Positions 46,084-57,111 of a DNA stretch of 64,000 nucleotides are shown here, piece by piece. Origin of the DNA: Allorhizobium pseudoryzae (GTDB lineage: Bacteria > Pseudomonadota > Alphaproteobacteria > Rhizobiales > Rhizobiaceae); contig NZ_CP049244.1 of assembly GCF_011046245.1 (NCBI RefSeq), forward strand, positions 1,116,001 to 1,180,000. The letters run 5' to 3'. The position numbers were made by a program, and so were the translations under genes. Positions within the stretch are counted from its first letter, which is position 1; each line of letters begins with the position of its first letter. The notes below the pieces were generated by a model. The model ran no database searches and was not told where the DNA came from. It saw only the letters and a list, made by a program, of their open reading frames with translations.

Positions 46084-47664
46084 TCAGGAGCCTGGTGTGG
46101 CCACAAGATCGGACGGCCGCACAACGGCATAATTGAAGCGCAGGGTTTTCCCTTCGGTCGGGAACGACATGGGCATATCGACCCATCGGATCCCGGGCAA
46201 CTTTACCCGAAGCCCGTAATTCGTCTCCAGCCATTCCAGCATTTCCGGGAACTTGTCCCGGCCGGTGATTTGCACGAGAAGGATCGGACGGTCCGGCAGA
46301 AGGCCGATCTGCGGCGCGAAATCGTCATAAGTCGTGGTGACAACAGGCGTGTCGCGGAACAGGAAGCGCAGATTGCCGCCGGTGCGCCAGTCCCCGGTCA
46401 CGATGAGCGATGGCGCGAGCTTTTCCTCGACACGCAGCTTTTCGGCAAAGCCCTGCCAGTCGTAGTTGGAACTAGTCCGCAGGCCGAGCATTGCCATCAC
46501 CGGCTGCGAGGCGATGAGGGCAACCGGAATGACCAGCATGGTGACCAGTCCGACCGGAACCAGACGCGGGACGAAACGGGCAAGGCTGACATGTTTCTGC
46601 TCCAGCCACAGGGCGATGAACAGGGGCAGGGGCAGGAAGAGCGGCAGCAACCAGCGATCGCGTATTTCCGTCAGCGTCAGGGTCGAGATGACCAGCAGCA
46701 TCACCAGTGCGATCGCGGCGAAATAGGTGCGGAAGAAGCGGTACCAGTTCCGGTTCACGCCTGTGTCGATGCGTGATCTCAGCCCCACCAGAGACAGTCC
46801 GGTCAACAGCACCGGCACGCAGGCGATCACCAGGGCACCGCCGACAAAGGTGGCAAAACCGAACGCGACCTGTGACAACCGCCCGTCCGGCGCATTTTCC
46901 GCCATCCGTTTGAGCGTGATCTCCGAGGCGAGCGCGAGGTTGTCGAACAGCCACAGGGCGTGCGGCACGCACAGGATGAGCGCGATGGCGAGCGACAGAA
47001 GCAGGCGGCGGTCCAGGATGCGGGCGCGACCCTCTGGATGCGAAGCGGCCGCCGCCAGAATGGCCGGCAGAATGATCAGGCTGTTGTATTTCGACAGAAG
47101 CGCCATGCCGATACACACGCCCAAGGCCAGGTAGCCCGGCGTGCTCGGCTGGCGAAACAGGCGCGCGGTGACATAAAGGAGCATTGTCATGCTGAGCATC
47201 AGCATCGTGGTATGGGTGAGGTCGCGCTGCGCCTGCCAGAAGACCTGGGGAATGACGAACAGCAGAACGGCAGCGACAGCGACCAGCCGCCGGTCGGTGA
47301 GGACCAGTTCCGCCGTCTTGACGTAGAAAAAGAAGATCAGGAACAGGACGAGATTCTTCGCAGCCCCGATGGCGAGGAGACCTGGGCCGAAGAGCGCAAA
47401 AAAGATCTGCTGGTACCAGTTGTAGAGCGGAGGCTGTGCGTCATATCCCAGCGCAAGCCATTGCTGAAACAGCACCTGCTGCGCCTCGTCCACTCGGAGC
47501 GCCGTCGGAAGGAAGAGCCGGATCAGCGTCTGCAGGAGAAAATAGACGGCAAAGGTGATGATGAGGGTGCGCGGGCTTTCTGCAAGCACGCCGGAATAGG
47601 CCCGGAAGATCTTGCCGGCTTTGACGCTCATATCCGATCTTGCCGAAGTCACGACCGTCTGCAT
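46084..47664 (-). CDS. GT39/ArnT-like membrane glycosyltransferase
   Basis: A 526-residue polytopic membrane protein. RVDEAQQ near residue 57 carries the Asp-Glu pair of the first periplasmic loop, and QPPLYNWYQ follows, as in PMT/ArnT enzymes. About ten hydrophobic helices fill residues 35-410 and a periplasmic C-terminal domain follows. These enzymes move a sugar from a polyprenyl phosphate donor to lipid, glycan or protein. The acceptor is unknown. It is an isolated leftward gene; a start at Met12 (MSVKAGK) is also possible. Confidence 0.85.
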   Translation of the reverse strand: MQTVVTSARSDMSVKAGKIFRAYSGVLAESPRTLIITFAVYFLLQTLIRLFLPTALRVDEAQQVLFQQWLALGYDAQPPLYNWYQQIFFALFGPGLLAIGAAKNLVLFLIFFFYVKTAELVLTDRRLVAVAAVLLFVIPQVFWQAQRDLTHTTMLMLSMTMLLYVTARLFRQPSTPGYLALGVCIGMALLSKYNSLIILPAILAAAASHPEGRARILDRRLLLSLAIALILCVPHALWLFDNLALASEITLKRMAENAPDGRLSQVAFGFATFVGGALVIACVPVLLTGLSLVGLRSRIDTGVNRNWYRFFRTYFAAIALVMLLVISTLTLTEIRDRWLLPLFLPLPLFIALWLEQKHVSLARFVPRLVPVGLVTMLVIPVALIASQPVMAMLGLRTSSNYDWQGFAEKLRVEEKLAPSLIVTGDWRTGGNLRFLFRDTPVVTTTYDDFAPQIGLLPDRPILLVQITGRDKFPEMLEWLETNYGLRVKLPGIRWVDMPMSFPTEGKTLRFNYAVVRPSDLVATPGS

Positions 47665-48077
47665 GCGTGGGTGTCTTTCCCCTGTTTCATCTCGTGACCG
47701 GGAGATAGGTCATGATCGCCCCTGAACCATCGGTTTTCCCGCCGATAGAGCAACTTTCGGCTGGGTCTGCTTGTCGGATCATCTCACACGCGTCTGTCGT
47801 GGGCCTTGCTTAGGATTGCGTCATTTTCGCGGTCTCTGATGGATCGTGCGCCAGCCTCCGGTCGAATCCCTATACATCGAAGCAATACTGATTAGTACTC
47901 GAATTTATCCACATTTTTGACGCGGATCAATTCAGGCTCTGCATGCCCTCGCTAACGTCGAGAGCAGGTTGAAGAGACCGGTCCGCAGTATTGGCCCCGT
48001 TCCGCAGCCGCACCCCCGGCGTCGGGATGCAGACGGCACCATACTCTTTTCATGTCAGACATGCGCCGGAGAGCGAG
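47665..48077. promoter_or_regulatory. Intergenic region between GT39 and the efflux operon
   Basis: A 413-base divergent region with no gene that I can support. It contains TACT-GATT-AGTA (47886-47897), a short palindrome in an AT-rich stretch about 180 bases before the yhiI-like start, which may be an operator. A frame from 47991 reaches the yhiI-like gene but lacks a ribosome site. Confidence 0.4.
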
Positions 48078-49145
48078 ATGAACAATCGGATGAGAAGCCT
48101 GGCAACCGTGGCGGTGTTCGCCCTTCTGGCTGGCGGCGGCTACTATGCCTGGACAACCTATGGCGCCGCCGGGCTGCCGGAAGGCATTGCCTCCGGCAAC
48201 GGCCGCATCGAGGCGACCGAAGTGGACGTTTCCACCAAGACGGCCGGTCGCATCCGGGAGATCATGGCCGGCGAGGGCGATTTCGTCAAACCCGGGGCGG
48301 TTCTTGCCCGGATGGACACAGTGCAACTGGAAGCCCAGCATGCCCAAGCGGAAGCGACGTTGCGCCAGGCGATCATCGGCATCGACACGGCGAAAAGCCT
48401 GGTGGTGCAGCGGCAGGCGGAACGGGAGGCCGCCGCGGCGACCGTCGCGCAGCGCGAAGCCGAACTGGACGGCGCCAGCCGAAAGCTCGCCCGCACCGAA
48501 CAACTGGCAACCTCGAATGTGACGAGCCAGCAGGTGCTGGATGAAGACCGGGCGGCTGCGAAGGCGGCGACGGCAACGGTTGCGGCGGCGAAGGCCCAGC
48601 TGGCCGCTTCCGAGGCCGCCATCAGTGCGGCCAAGGCGCAGGTGGTCGATGCGGAGGCCTCTGTCGAGGCGGCGCGCGCGGCGGTCGCCAGTGTCGTCGC
48701 CGATATCAATGACAGCACGCTGACCGCTGCCCGGCCGGGCCGCGTGCAATACCGCGTGGCGGAACCGGGCGAGGTGCTTTCGGCAGGCGGTCGGGTGCTC
48801 AACCTCGTGGATCTGAGCGACGTCTACATGACGTTCTTTCTGCCGACCGCCGAGGCCGGGCGGGTGGCGATCGGCAGCGAGGTGAGGCTCGTGCTGGATG
48901 CCGCCCCGCAATTCTCCATTCCGGCCCGTGTTGCGTTCGTCGCGGATGTGGCGCAGTTCACGCCAAAGACGGTTGAAACCGACGAGGAGCGTCAGAAGCT
49001 GATGTTCCGCGTCAAGGCGAAGATCCCGCAGGCGCTTCTTGAAAAGTATATCCAGCAGGTCAAGACGGGTTTGCCCGGAAGGGCCTATGTGAAACTTGAC
49101 CCGCAGGCCGTCTGGCCGGCCGATCTGGCGGATGTGGTTCAATGA
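48078..49145 (+). CDS. yhiI: HlyD-family membrane fusion protein (YhiI-like)
   Basis: A 355-residue periplasmic adaptor. One N-terminal membrane anchor (residues 7-24) leads to a split biotinyl-lipoyl domain ([20 protein letters not shown], and [21 protein letters not shown] near 222) around a long alanine-rich coiled coil (about 75-205) with heptads of Ala, Glu and Gln. It should bridge the ABC exporter to an outer-membrane channel not encoded here. The start at 48078 follows GGAGAGCGAG. The stop overlaps the rbbA-like start. Confidence 0.9.
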   Translation: MNNRMRSLATVAVFALLAGGGYYAWTTYGAAGLPEGIASGNGRIEATEVDVSTKTAGRIREIMAGEGDFVKPGAVLARMDTVQLEAQHAQAEATLRQAIIGIDTAKSLVVQRQAEREAAAATVAQREAELDGASRKLARTEQLATSNVTSQQVLDEDRAAAKAATATVAAAKAQLAASEAAISAAKAQVVDAEASVEAARAAVASVVADINDSTLTAARPGRVQYRVAEPGEVLSAGGRVLNLVDLSDVYMTFFLPTAEAGRVAIGSEVRLVLDAAPQFSIPARVAFVADVAQFTPKTVETDEERQKLMFRVKAKIPQALLEKYIQQVKTGLPGRAYVKLDPQAVWPADLADVVQ

Positions 49146-51937
49146 AAACGCCCGCGTTGGAACGGCACGGAGAGGCGGCCGAACCATTGGCGCCGGTTGT
49201 GACGCTGGCCTTTGTCAGCCTGCGCTACGGCAAGAGGGAGGCTCTGCGCGACATCAACCTCGACGTTCCTGCCGGTTGCATGGTCGGACTGATCGGCCCG
49301 GACGGTGTCGGCAAGTCCAGCCTCCTCTCGCTGATTGCAGGCGTGCATAAGATGCAGCGGGGCAAGGTCGAGGTGCTGGGCGGTGACATCGCCTCCCGCC
49401 GCCATCGTGACAATATCTGCCCGCGTATCGCCTACATGCCGCAGGGTCTCGGCAAGAACCTCTACCCGACCCTCTCCGTGACCGAGAATGTCGATTTTTT
49501 TGCCCGCCTGTTCGGCCAGGACCGGAACGAGCGACAGCGCCGTATCGATGATCTGCTGCGGCGAACGGGGCTTTCGCCCTTTCCGGATCGCCCTGCCGGA
49601 AAACTCTCCGGCGGTATGAAACAGAAGCTCGGCCTCTGCTGCGCCCTGGTGCATGATCCGGATCTGCTGATCCTGGACGAACCCACCACCGGCGTCGATC
49701 CCCTGTCGCGACGCCAGTTCTGGGAGCTGATCGACCACATCCGCAGCGACCGGCCGTGGATGAGCGTCATCGTCGCGACCGCCTATATGGAAGAGGCGGA
49801 ACGGTTCGACTGGCTGGTGGCGATGGATGGCGGCCGTGTGCTGGCCACCGGCTCTCCGGCTGAACTCCTCGCCAGGACGCACACCAAGACCCTGGATGCG
49901 GCCTTCGTGGAACTGCTGCCGGAGGAAAAGCGCCAGGGGCACCAGACACTCGTCATTCCGCCGCGCGCGCTGAGCACAGGCCCGGACGACATCGCGATCG
50001 AAGCGGATAACCTGACCATGCGGTTCGGCGATTTTACCGCCGTCGACACTGTCAGCTTCCGAATCCGCAAGGGCGAGATCTTCGGGTTCCTCGGCTCGAA
50101 CGGCTGCGGCAAGACGACGACGATGAAGATGCTGACGGGCCTTCTGCCGGCGACGGAAGGAACGGCGCGGCTGTTCGGCAAGCCGGTCGATCCGAAGGAC
50201 ATGGAGGTGCGCCGCAGGGTTGGCTATATGAGCCAGGCCTTTTCCCTCTATTCGGAACTGACGGTGCGCCAGAACCTCGATCTGCATGCGCGTCTGTTCC
50301 GCATGGAGCCCGCCCGGATCGGAGCGCGGATCGAGGAGATGCTGGCGAGGTTCGATCTGTCCGAAGTGGTCGACAGTCTGCCGGATGCCCTGCCGCTCGG
50401 CATCCGCCAGCGCCTGTCGCTGGCGGTCGCGATGATCCACGGGCCGGATATCCTGATCCTCGACGAACCGACCTCCGGTGTCGATCCGGTGGCGCGCGAC
50501 GGCTTCTGGCAGATCCTTGCCGACCTGTCGCGCAAGGACAATGTGACGATCTTCGTCTCGACGCATTTCATGAACGAAGCGGAGCTGTGCGACCGCATAT
50601 CCCTGATGCATGCGGGCAAGGTGCTGGTCAGCGATACGCCGAAGGCGATCGTGGACCAGCGACAGGCAGCGACCCTGGAAGAGGCCTTCATCGGCCATCT
50701 GGAGGATGCGATCGGCGATCGGCCCACCGCACCAGACGCGACGGAAAAAGTCATTGCCGAGGAACAGTCCGTGCCGCCTCCGGCGACACCAACCCGCCGT
50801 CCGCCGGTCTTCGATGTCCGGCGCATGCTCGCTTATTCGCAGCGCGAGGCGTTGGAACTGAAACGCGATCCCATCCGGGCGACGCTTGCCATCATCGGCA
50901 GCGTCATCCTGATGTTCGTCATCGGCTACGGCATCAATCTCGATGTCGACAACCTGACCTATGCGGTGCTCGACCGCGACGATACGACGGTGAGCCGCGA
51001 TTACGCGCTGCAGATCGCCGGATCGCGCTACTTCATCGAGAAACCGCCGATCCGCGACTACGAGGATCTCGACCAACGCATGCGCAGCGGCGAACTCAGC
51101 CTCGCCATCGAAATCCCGCCGGGATTCGGCCGGGACATCGCGCGGGGCACAGGTCCGGTCGAGATCGCCGCCTGGATCGATGGCGCCATGCCCGCTCGCG
51201 CCGAAACGGTCCAGGGCTATGTGCAGGGCATCCACGCGGCCTGGCTGGCGCAGAAGGCGCGCGAGCTCTACGGCGATGCCGCAACCCGAGGCAAGTTCAC
51301 GTTGGAAATCCGTTACCGTTACAATCCCGGCATCGAAAGCCTGATTGCCATGGTCCCGGCCGTCATTCCGCTTCTCTTGATGCTGATTCCGGCCATGCTG
51401 ACGGCCCTCAGCGTGGTGCGCGAGAAGGAACTCGGCTCGATTCTCAATTTCTATGCGACCCCGGTCAGCCGACTGGAATTCCTTCTCGGCAAGCAGTTTC
51501 CCTATGTCGTGCTGGCGTTTCTCAACTACCTGATGCTGGTGGCTTTTGCCGTCTTCATCTTTCGCGTTCCGTTGACGGGCAGTTTCCTCACGCTCTCGGC
51601 CGCAGCGCTTCTGTATGTCCTCGCATCGACGACCATCGGCCTGCTGATCTCAAGCTTCATCAAGTCGCAGATCGCAGCGATTTTCGCGACGGCGCTGATC
51701 ACCCTCATTCCGGCTGTCCAGTATTCCGGCATGATCGATCCCGTCTCCTCGTTGCAAGGCGCGGGCGCCATTATCGGCCGCATTTATCCGACCGCCCATT
51801 TCGTCACCATCGCCCGCGGCACCTTCTCCAAGGCGCTCGATTTCGGCGACCTTGCCGGCTCCTTCCTGCCGCTGCTCCTGGCCGTGCCCGTCCTGCTCGG
51901 GCTCGGCACCATCCTCCTCAAGAAGCAGGCGGGTTGA
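49142..51937 (+). CDS. rbbA: RbbA/YhiH-like double-ATPase ABC transporter with membrane domain
   Basis: A 931-residue fusion. NBD1 has GPDGVGKSS at 52-60 and LSGGMKQ at 155-161; NBD2 has GSNGCGKTT at 318-326 and, in place of LSGGQ, LPLGIRQ at 417-423, followed by a good Walker [12 protein letters not shown]. Residues from about 575 are an ABC-2 membrane domain with a large external loop and five to six helices. E. coli RbbA is known both as a ribosome-associated ATPase and as part of a putative exporter. Operon order yhiI-rbbA-yhhJ is as in E. coli. Confidence 0.9.
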   Translation: MKTPALERHGEAAEPLAPVVTLAFVSLRYGKREALRDINLDVPAGCMVGLIGPDGVGKSSLLSLIAGVHKMQRGKVEVLGGDIASRRHRDNICPRIAYMPQGLGKNLYPTLSVTENVDFFARLFGQDRNERQRRIDDLLRRTGLSPFPDRPAGKLSGGMKQKLGLCCALVHDPDLLILDEPTTGVDPLSRRQFWELIDHIRSDRPWMSVIVATAYMEEAERFDWLVAMDGGRVLATGSPAELLARTHTKTLDAAFVELLPEEKRQGHQTLVIPPRALSTGPDDIAIEADNLTMRFGDFTAVDTVSFRIRKGEIFGFLGSNGCGKTTTMKMLTGLLPATEGTARLFGKPVDPKDMEVRRRVGYMSQAFSLYSELTVRQNLDLHARLFRMEPARIGARIEEMLARFDLSEVVDSLPDALPLGIRQRLSLAVAMIHGPDILILDEPTSGVDPVARDGFWQILADLSRKDNVTIFVSTHFMNEAELCDRISLMHAGKVLVSDTPKAIVDQRQAATLEEAFIGHLEDAIGDRPTAPDATEKVIAEEQSVPPPATPTRRPPVFDVRRMLAYSQREALELKRDPIRATLAIIGSVILMFVIGYGINLDVDNLTYAVLDRDDTTVSRDYALQIAGSRYFIEKPPIRDYEDLDQRMRSGELSLAIEIPPGFGRDIARGTGPVEIAAWIDGAMPARAETVQGYVQGIHAAWLAQKARELYGDAATRGKFTLEIRYRYNPGIESLIAMVPAVIPLLLMLIPAMLTALSVVREKELGSILNFYATPVSRLEFLLGKQFPYVVLAFLNYLMLVAFAVFIFRVPLTGSFLTLSAAALLYVLASTTIGLLISSFIKSQIAAIFATALITLIPAVQYSGMIDPVSSLQGAGAIIGRIYPTAHFVTIARGTFSKALDFGDLAGSFLPLLLAVPVLLGLGTILLKKQAG

Positions 51938-51940
51938 GCG

Positions 51941-53053
51941 ATGCGCATTGCCAATATCATTCAGTTGGGGATCAAGGAATTATGGGGGCTGGCCCGGGAT
52001 CCCGTCATGCTGATCCTGATCGCTTATTCCTTTACGCTGTCGATCTACACCGCCTCGAAGGCATTGCCCGAGAGCCTAAACAATGCGGCGATCGCCGTGG
52101 TGGACGAGGACCAGTCACCCGTCTCCTCGCGTATCGTCACGGCGTTCTATCCTCCGTATTTCGTGCCGCCGAAACTGGTTACCCAGCTTGAGATGGACCG
52201 GCGCATGGATTCGGGGCTCGATACGTTCGTCCTCGACATCCCGCCGGACTTCCAGCGTGATCTTCTGGCCGGTCGCTCTCCCGCCATCCAGCTCAACGTT
52301 GATGCAACCCGCATGACGCAGGCCTTCACTGGCGGCAATTACGTGCAGTCGATCGTCTCCGGTCAGGTCAGCGAATTCCTGGACGGCTATCGCGGCGAGA
52401 ACGCACCGCCGGTGGATCTCGTCCTGCGCTCGCGCTTCAACCCGGAACTCAACAAGGGCTGGTTCGGTGCGATCAATGAGGTGATTTCGGCCGTCACCAT
52501 GCTCTCGATCATCCTGACGGGCGCCGCGCTGATCCGCGAACGGGAACACGGGACGATCGAACATCTGCTTGCCATGCCCGTGACGCCCGTCGAGATCATG
52601 CTCAGCAAGATCTGGTCGATGGGGCTCGTCGTGCTGGTGGCGACGGCGATCTCCATCGTCGTCGTGGTGCAGGGGGCGCTACATGTCCCGGTGCAAGGGT
52701 CGCTGGCCCTGTTTCTGCTGGGGGCGGCCCTGCAGCTTTTTGCCACGACCTGTATCGGCATCTCGCTCGCCGTCATCGGTGGTACCATGCCGCAGTTCGG
52801 CCTGCTGCTCATCCTCGTGCTTTTGCCGCTCGACGTCCTGTGCGGGGGCATGACGCCGCGGGAAAGCATGCCGGAGATCATCCAGACCATCATGCTGATC
52901 GCGCCCAACACGCATTTCGTCATTCTGGCGCAGGCGGTGCTGTTCCGCGGTGCTGGCCTGAGCGTCGTCTGGCCGCAATTGCTTGCGCTTCTGACGATCG
53001 GCTCGGTGCTGTTTGCCTTCTCGCTGCAGCGTTTCCGCAAGTTCCTGCGATAG
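51941..53053 (+). CDS. yhhJ: ABC-2 type permease (YhhJ-like)
   Basis: A 370-residue ABC-2 permease: one N-terminal helix (about 15-38), an external domain to about 170, then five helices with the loop IREREHGTIEHLLAMPVTP near 195. It starts three bases after the rbbA-like stop. It probably pairs with the membrane half of that protein to form the export channel; substrate unknown. Confidence 0.9.
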   Translation: MRIANIIQLGIKELWGLARDPVMLILIAYSFTLSIYTASKALPESLNNAAIAVVDEDQSPVSSRIVTAFYPPYFVPPKLVTQLEMDRRMDSGLDTFVLDIPPDFQRDLLAGRSPAIQLNVDATRMTQAFTGGNYVQSIVSGQVSEFLDGYRGENAPPVDLVLRSRFNPELNKGWFGAINEVISAVTMLSIILTGAALIREREHGTIEHLLAMPVTPVEIMLSKIWSMGLVVLVATAISIVVVVQGALHVPVQGSLALFLLGAALQLFATTCIGISLAVIGGTMPQFGLLLILVLLPLDVLCGGMTPRESMPEIIQTIMLIAPNTHFVILAQAVLFRGAGLSVVWPQLLALLTIGSVLFAFSLQRFRKFLR

Positions 53054-53185
53054 AGATGCGGCCCATATGCCGGCCCTTGTGAGGGCGGGGAGGCGACCCT
53101 AAGATGAACGCGAATCGGATCAGGGTTCGCGCGGAGGTGGCGCAAATGCGCGCCGCACCCGGTCCCGACAACGGAATTGGCTCTT

Positions 53186-54226
53186 GTGGTGATCAGGAAC
53201 GTCTTGGCCGGCCTCATGGCACTCAGTCTTGCTTCGTCTGCCGTGGCCGCCGATGGCGCCTGCCTGCGCGGCATCAATCTCGCCGGCGCCGAGTTCGGGA
53301 CGCTGCCCGGGAAGTACGGTGAAAGCCATCTCTACCCCAGTGACCGGACGATCACCTATTTCGCCGAAAAGGGCTTTAACACCGTGCGGCTTCCCTTCCT
53401 CTGGGAGCGACTGCAGCCGAAGCTCTTGCAGCCCTTTGCCAAGGAGGAAGCGGGCCTGTTGGTCGAGACGGTGCGCAAGATGCGCGTGCTGGGCCTCAAG
53501 GTCGTGCTCGATCCGCACAATTACGCCCGCTACAATGGCAAGCTGATCGGGTCGGCGGCAGTGCCCGTTGCCGCCTTCGAGGATTTCTGGAAACGTCTCG
53601 CCGAGCAGTTCGGAGAGGATCCCGGCGTGATGTTCGGCCTGATGAACGAACCGCATGATATGTCGGCGGCGGACTGGCTGAAGGCGGCGAATGCCGCCAT
53701 CGCATCGATCCGGCGGGTCTCCGGGCAGAACCTCATCCTGGTTCCGGGCACGGCCTGGACCGGCGCGCACAGCTGGTTTGACGACTGGTATGGTGGCGCC
53801 AATGCGGCGACCATGCTTAGCGTGAAGGACCCGGCCAATTATGTCGCCTTCGAATTCCATCAGTATTTCGACGAGGATTTCTCCGGCAAAAAGGATAGCT
53901 GCAGCCGCGCCGCCGAGGCGATTGCCTCGGTTGCCAAACTGTCTGCCTGGCTGCGGCAGAACGGGCGGCAGGGTTTTATGGGCGAATTCGGTGTGACCCG
54001 TGAACCGGCCTGCATCGACGCGGCCGCCGAGATGACGGCGGCGATCGACCGGGACCGTGACGTCTGGCTCGGCTGGGCCTACTGGGCGGCGGGCGACTTC
54101 TGGCCGGAAGACGAGGCGCTGAACATCCAGCCGACCAAGAAGGGTGACCGCCCGCAACTCGCGGGCCTCAGGGCCGCGCTGGACAGGCCGCTCGATCCGG
54201 CGGCCTGTCGTTTCCTCCAGAAATAA
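53186..54226 (+). CDS. Secreted GH5 endo-beta-1,4-glucanase
   Basis: A 346-residue glycosidase. A Sec signal (IRNVLAGLMALSLASSAVA) precedes ADGACLRGINLAGAEFG. Catalytic residues are Glu155 (acid/base, LMNEP) and Glu267 (nucleophile, GEFGV), with HNYARY and HQYFDED lining the cleft. It should cut cellulose or similar beta-glucan in the periplasm or outside. GTG 53186 is one of three possible starts (TTG 53177, GTG 53189). It is convergent with the bcs operon, 12 bases from bcsN, and may take the place of the GH8 BcsZ usual in such loci. Confidence 0.88.
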   Translation: MVIRNVLAGLMALSLASSAVAADGACLRGINLAGAEFGTLPGKYGESHLYPSDRTITYFAEKGFNTVRLPFLWERLQPKLLQPFAKEEAGLLVETVRKMRVLGLKVVLDPHNYARYNGKLIGSAAVPVAAFEDFWKRLAEQFGEDPGVMFGLMNEPHDMSAADWLKAANAAIASIRRVSGQNLILVPGTAWTGAHSWFDDWYGGANAATMLSVKDPANYVAFEFHQYFDEDFSGKKDSCSRAAEAIASVAKLSAWLRQNGRQGFMGEFGVTREPACIDAAAEMTAAIDRDRDVWLGWAYWAAGDFWPEDEALNIQPTKKGDRPQLAGLRAALDRPLDPAACRFLQK

Positions 54227-54238
54227 ACCTCGCTGGCC

Positions 54239-55084
54239 TCAGCCGTCCGGCAGCGGAACGCTGACGAAGGCCGGGGCCTTTTCGGCAGCGTCGCTTCGGG
54301 CCTTCACTGATGTTGCGGCGCTGACCGTGCCGGTGGTCGCCGCCGCTTCTGCATGGTGGGTTTGCGACGAGGCGGTGCGCCGTTGCGTCTTGACCGAGTC
54401 CGTCTCCGGTTCCTGCGCGAGCGAAACGGCGGGTGCGAGCGGCGCCGCATACCCATAGACGCCGCCGGTCAGCGAAAGGGTGGCTAGAAGATTGGCAAGT
54501 GCCTCCTTGGAGGTACCCGGTGCGCAGTAGCGCAGCCGGACCGTGCCGGCCTCCTTGGCCTTGCCCGTCACCACGGGCCAGTGCTGGATCGTCTGCCAGG
54601 CAAAGACGCAGCTGCTGCCATCGGCGAGCGAACCGGTGGCCACACCATAGGGGCCATAGGCGTTGGTGCGGAACACCTGTTCCGTGCTCATCGCAACGCC
54701 GGGCAGAGCGGCACGCATCTCGGCGGCAAGGGCGGCGCGGCTTGGCGCCGTGCGCAGCCGGTCGAGATCAGCCCGACCTCTTTCCACCGTCAGCCTGTTT
54801 TCCCCCGGTTCCGTCGTCCGGTTGGGGTAGATCACCTGCTGCACCTGACTGCCTTCACTGGAAAGGCTGCGGGCGGAAATCGGCTTGCGGTCGATGCCGC
54901 TGAGACGTGCCCAGGCCAGCTCTGGCGGGATGGAGCGATTGCCGCCGCCGACCACAGCCGCCGAGAGGCTCGTCGTCGTCCCGGCCTGCCGCGCAAGCCA
55001 GGGGTCGTCATCCTCCGTCACGCAGCCCGCGAGCGGCAGAAGGCATGCAAGAAACAAGGGCCAGGTCTTCATCGCGGACGTCAT
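54239..55084 (-). CDS. bcsN: Cellulose biosynthesis protein BcsN (lipoprotein)
   Basis: A 281-residue lipoprotein with the lipobox LAGC at about residue 18-21 after a short hydrophobic signal. The central part (RTNAYGPYGVATG, SSCVFAWQTIQ, TVRLRYCAPG) matches the BcsN proteins of rhizobial cellulose operons; the last 60 residues are low-complexity Ala/Thr/Ser. Its biochemical role is unknown. It is the last gene of the leftward bcs operon and overlaps the bcsK-like gene by four bases. Confidence 0.82.
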   Translation of the reverse strand: MTSAMKTWPLFLACLLPLAGCVTEDDDPWLARQAGTTTSLSAAVVGGGNRSIPPELAWARLSGIDRKPISARSLSSEGSQVQQVIYPNRTTEPGENRLTVERGRADLDRLRTAPSRAALAAEMRAALPGVAMSTEQVFRTNAYGPYGVATGSLADGSSCVFAWQTIQHWPVVTGKAKEAGTVRLRYCAPGTSKEALANLLATLSLTGGVYGYAAPLAPAVSLAQEPETDSVKTQRRTASSQTHHAEAAATTGTVSAATSVKARSDAAEKAPAFVSVPLPDG

Positions 55085-57111
55085 CGCTCGATCCCCATCC
55101 GTTCGTTGATCGTCGCCAGGCCCCGCTGGTTGGCCGGGTCCTGCACCACCTTGTTCAGCTCTGCGAAAATTGCCTTCGACTGGCCGAGATTGCCGAGGTG
55201 ATAATGCGCCCAGGCGCGCATCTGGCTCATGCCGACACTTTCCGGTGCCATCTGCAGACGCTGGTTGAGGGCAGCCAGCACATCGGGGAAGCGCTTCTGG
55301 TCGAAGGCGGAGCGCGCCCGCTGCCAGAGGACTTCGGCCCTGAGTTCCCGCTCGCGGGCGGGCGTCAGGCTGTAGCGGGCGAGCACCTGATCGGCGTCTT
55401 CCGTCAGCCGGGCACGCAGCAGGGTCAGGCCGAGCCCATAGGCGGCGTCATCCTTCTTGGTCCCGGTGGCGAGCGCCGTTTCGAACGATTGGCGCGCTTC
55501 CGCCAGCCGATCGAGGCCGAGCGTGCACCAGCCGCGGGCCAGCTGTTCATCGCCGTTGAGAGCCTTGCGGTTTTCCAGGCGGGCGAGATCCGCCAGGCAC
55601 GCGCTGTAGCGCTTGGCGCGCAGATTGGCGACGTAACCCGGCACGGACTGGCTGGAGGGCGCCGCGACGGACTGGCCGGGAGCACCGGATGGTGCAGCGG
55701 CCGTTTTCAGTTCGGCAAACACCTGCGGATAGATCCCGGCATAGCTGTTCTGCAACTGCTCCAGGCCCTTGCGGTCCTTCTGCTGGATCAGCGTCAGCGC
55801 CTTGCCCTTGAGACTGCCGGCTGCCGGTTTCCAGTCGAAGGACTTGTCGAACCAGGCGCTTGCGGCGTCGAGCTGGCGGGAGTTGTAAGCATACCAGCCG
55901 AGGATTTCCGCGTGCTCCGGCGATTGCGAGGACTGAATGGCCTCCGCATAGGCGTGTGCCACATCCGGTGCCACGGTGGCATTCGTCTTGTCTTGGAAAC
56001 CGAAGGAGAGGCTTGCGAGGAAACTGTCCCAATCGCCGGCAGCCAGATCCAGATGGCGGGTCACCTGCTGGAAGGCCTCATCCTGATGGCCGTTGGCCGT
56101 CTGGGCGAGAACGAGGCCCTTCAGCGCCTCCGTCGATGGCGCGGCAGTCAGGGCGCGGCTGAACCACGTCTCGGCCTCGGCGCTCTGTTTTGCCTTCAGA
56201 TAATACCAGCCGAGCAGCACGGAATCCTTCGGCTCTGTTCCGGTTTCGGCAGCGCGGCGGACGGCGATCAGCGTCGCCGGCTGCGGCTCGGCGGCACCGG
56301 CAAGACCGGCGGCATAATCGGCGATCTCGCGCCGCATCAGGTCCAGTGTCAGGCTCTGCATGCGTAAAGCAAGACCGGGCGATGCGGACAGAATGCGGAT
56401 GACCTGGCGAAGCTCGGAGGCCGGGAAATCCTCGACCGCCTTCTGCAGCGTGATCATGAGGGCATCGTCGCTGAAGCGGTTCGCGTCCTTGCGGAACAGG
56501 ATGCCCCGGTAGAGGGGGGCGGCGGCGGTGCCCGTCTGGTTTTCCTTGTAGGCGTCGATCAGCATCCACAGGAGGTCGATCTCCGGTTCCGTGCCCGGAT
56601 CGAGGTCCTTGCCGGCAGCGACCACCGCGGTCCAGTCGCGGGCTGCCGTGGCCTCTGTCATGTCGTGCCGGAGTTTGCGGCGGAACAGCTTGTCGCGGAA
56701 ATCCGCCGATGGCTCCCAGCCCGGATTGTCAGCGGCAAGCCGGCTGATCTCGTGCTCGATGCCCGCATAATCATCCGCCTCGTAGAGCCGCCACAGCGGG
56801 CTTTCATCGACCCGCTTTTCGTCCGGCGACCGGTAGAGATCATCCGGCACGGTGAAGTCCGGGAATTTCAGGCTGATGCGCTGGATCTCGCGCTCGACGC
56901 GCTGCTTCTCACCCTGCTGGGCGTAATAATAGAGCGCGGCGAGTTCCACCGCATCGGGTTCCGGCGTCTGCTTGTCTGCGGTAACGGGAAGTGGGGCGGC
57001 CAGGGGCGTGTCGAGCGGCAGCAGGCTCGCAGCACTGGCGGCATCGGCAAGCATGACGAGCATCAGCGCCGTGCAAAGCCGACCGGAGCGGATTGTCTTC
57101 TGCGACATCAT
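55081..57111 (-). CDS. bcsK: TPR protein of cellulose operon (BcsK-like)
   Basis: A 676-residue exported TPR protein. A Sec signal (RLCTALMLVMLADAASA) is followed by repeated 34-residue helical hairpins, for example WYYLKAKQSAEAETWFSRAL and GWYAYNSRQLDAASAWFDKSF. It is much shorter than BcsC and lacks a C-terminal outer-membrane barrel, as described for BcsK of type III cellulose operons. It should scaffold glucan export in the periplasm. Adjacent ATGs at 57111 and 57108 overlap the bcsB stop. A gene symbol other than bcsK may be used in some databases. Confidence 0.75.
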   Translation of the reverse strand: MMSQKTIRSGRLCTALMLVMLADAASAASLLPLDTPLAAPLPVTADKQTPEPDAVELAALYYYAQQGEKQRVEREIQRISLKFPDFTVPDDLYRSPDEKRVDESPLWRLYEADDYAGIEHEISRLAADNPGWEPSADFRDKLFRRKLRHDMTEATAARDWTAVVAAGKDLDPGTEPEIDLLWMLIDAYKENQTGTAAAPLYRGILFRKDANRFSDDALMITLQKAVEDFPASELRQVIRILSASPGLALRMQSLTLDLMRREIADYAAGLAGAAEPQPATLIAVRRAAETGTEPKDSVLLGWYYLKAKQSAEAETWFSRALTAAPSTEALKGLVLAQTANGHQDEAFQQVTRHLDLAAGDWDSFLASLSFGFQDKTNATVAPDVAHAYAEAIQSSQSPEHAEILGWYAYNSRQLDAASAWFDKSFDWKPAAGSLKGKALTLIQQKDRKGLEQLQNSYAGIYPQVFAELKTAAAPSGAPGQSVAAPSSQSVPGYVANLRAKRYSACLADLARLENRKALNGDEQLARGWCTLGLDRLAEARQSFETALATGTKKDDAAYGLGLTLLRARLTEDADQVLARYSLTPARERELRAEVLWQRARSAFDQKRFPDVLAALNQRLQMAPESVGMSQMRAWAHYHLGNLGQSKAIFAELNKVVQDPANQRGLATINERMGIER

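Noticed and set aside
49139..51235. 698-residue open frame on the - strand
   Set aside because: Antisense to the rbbA-like gene; no family match recognised.
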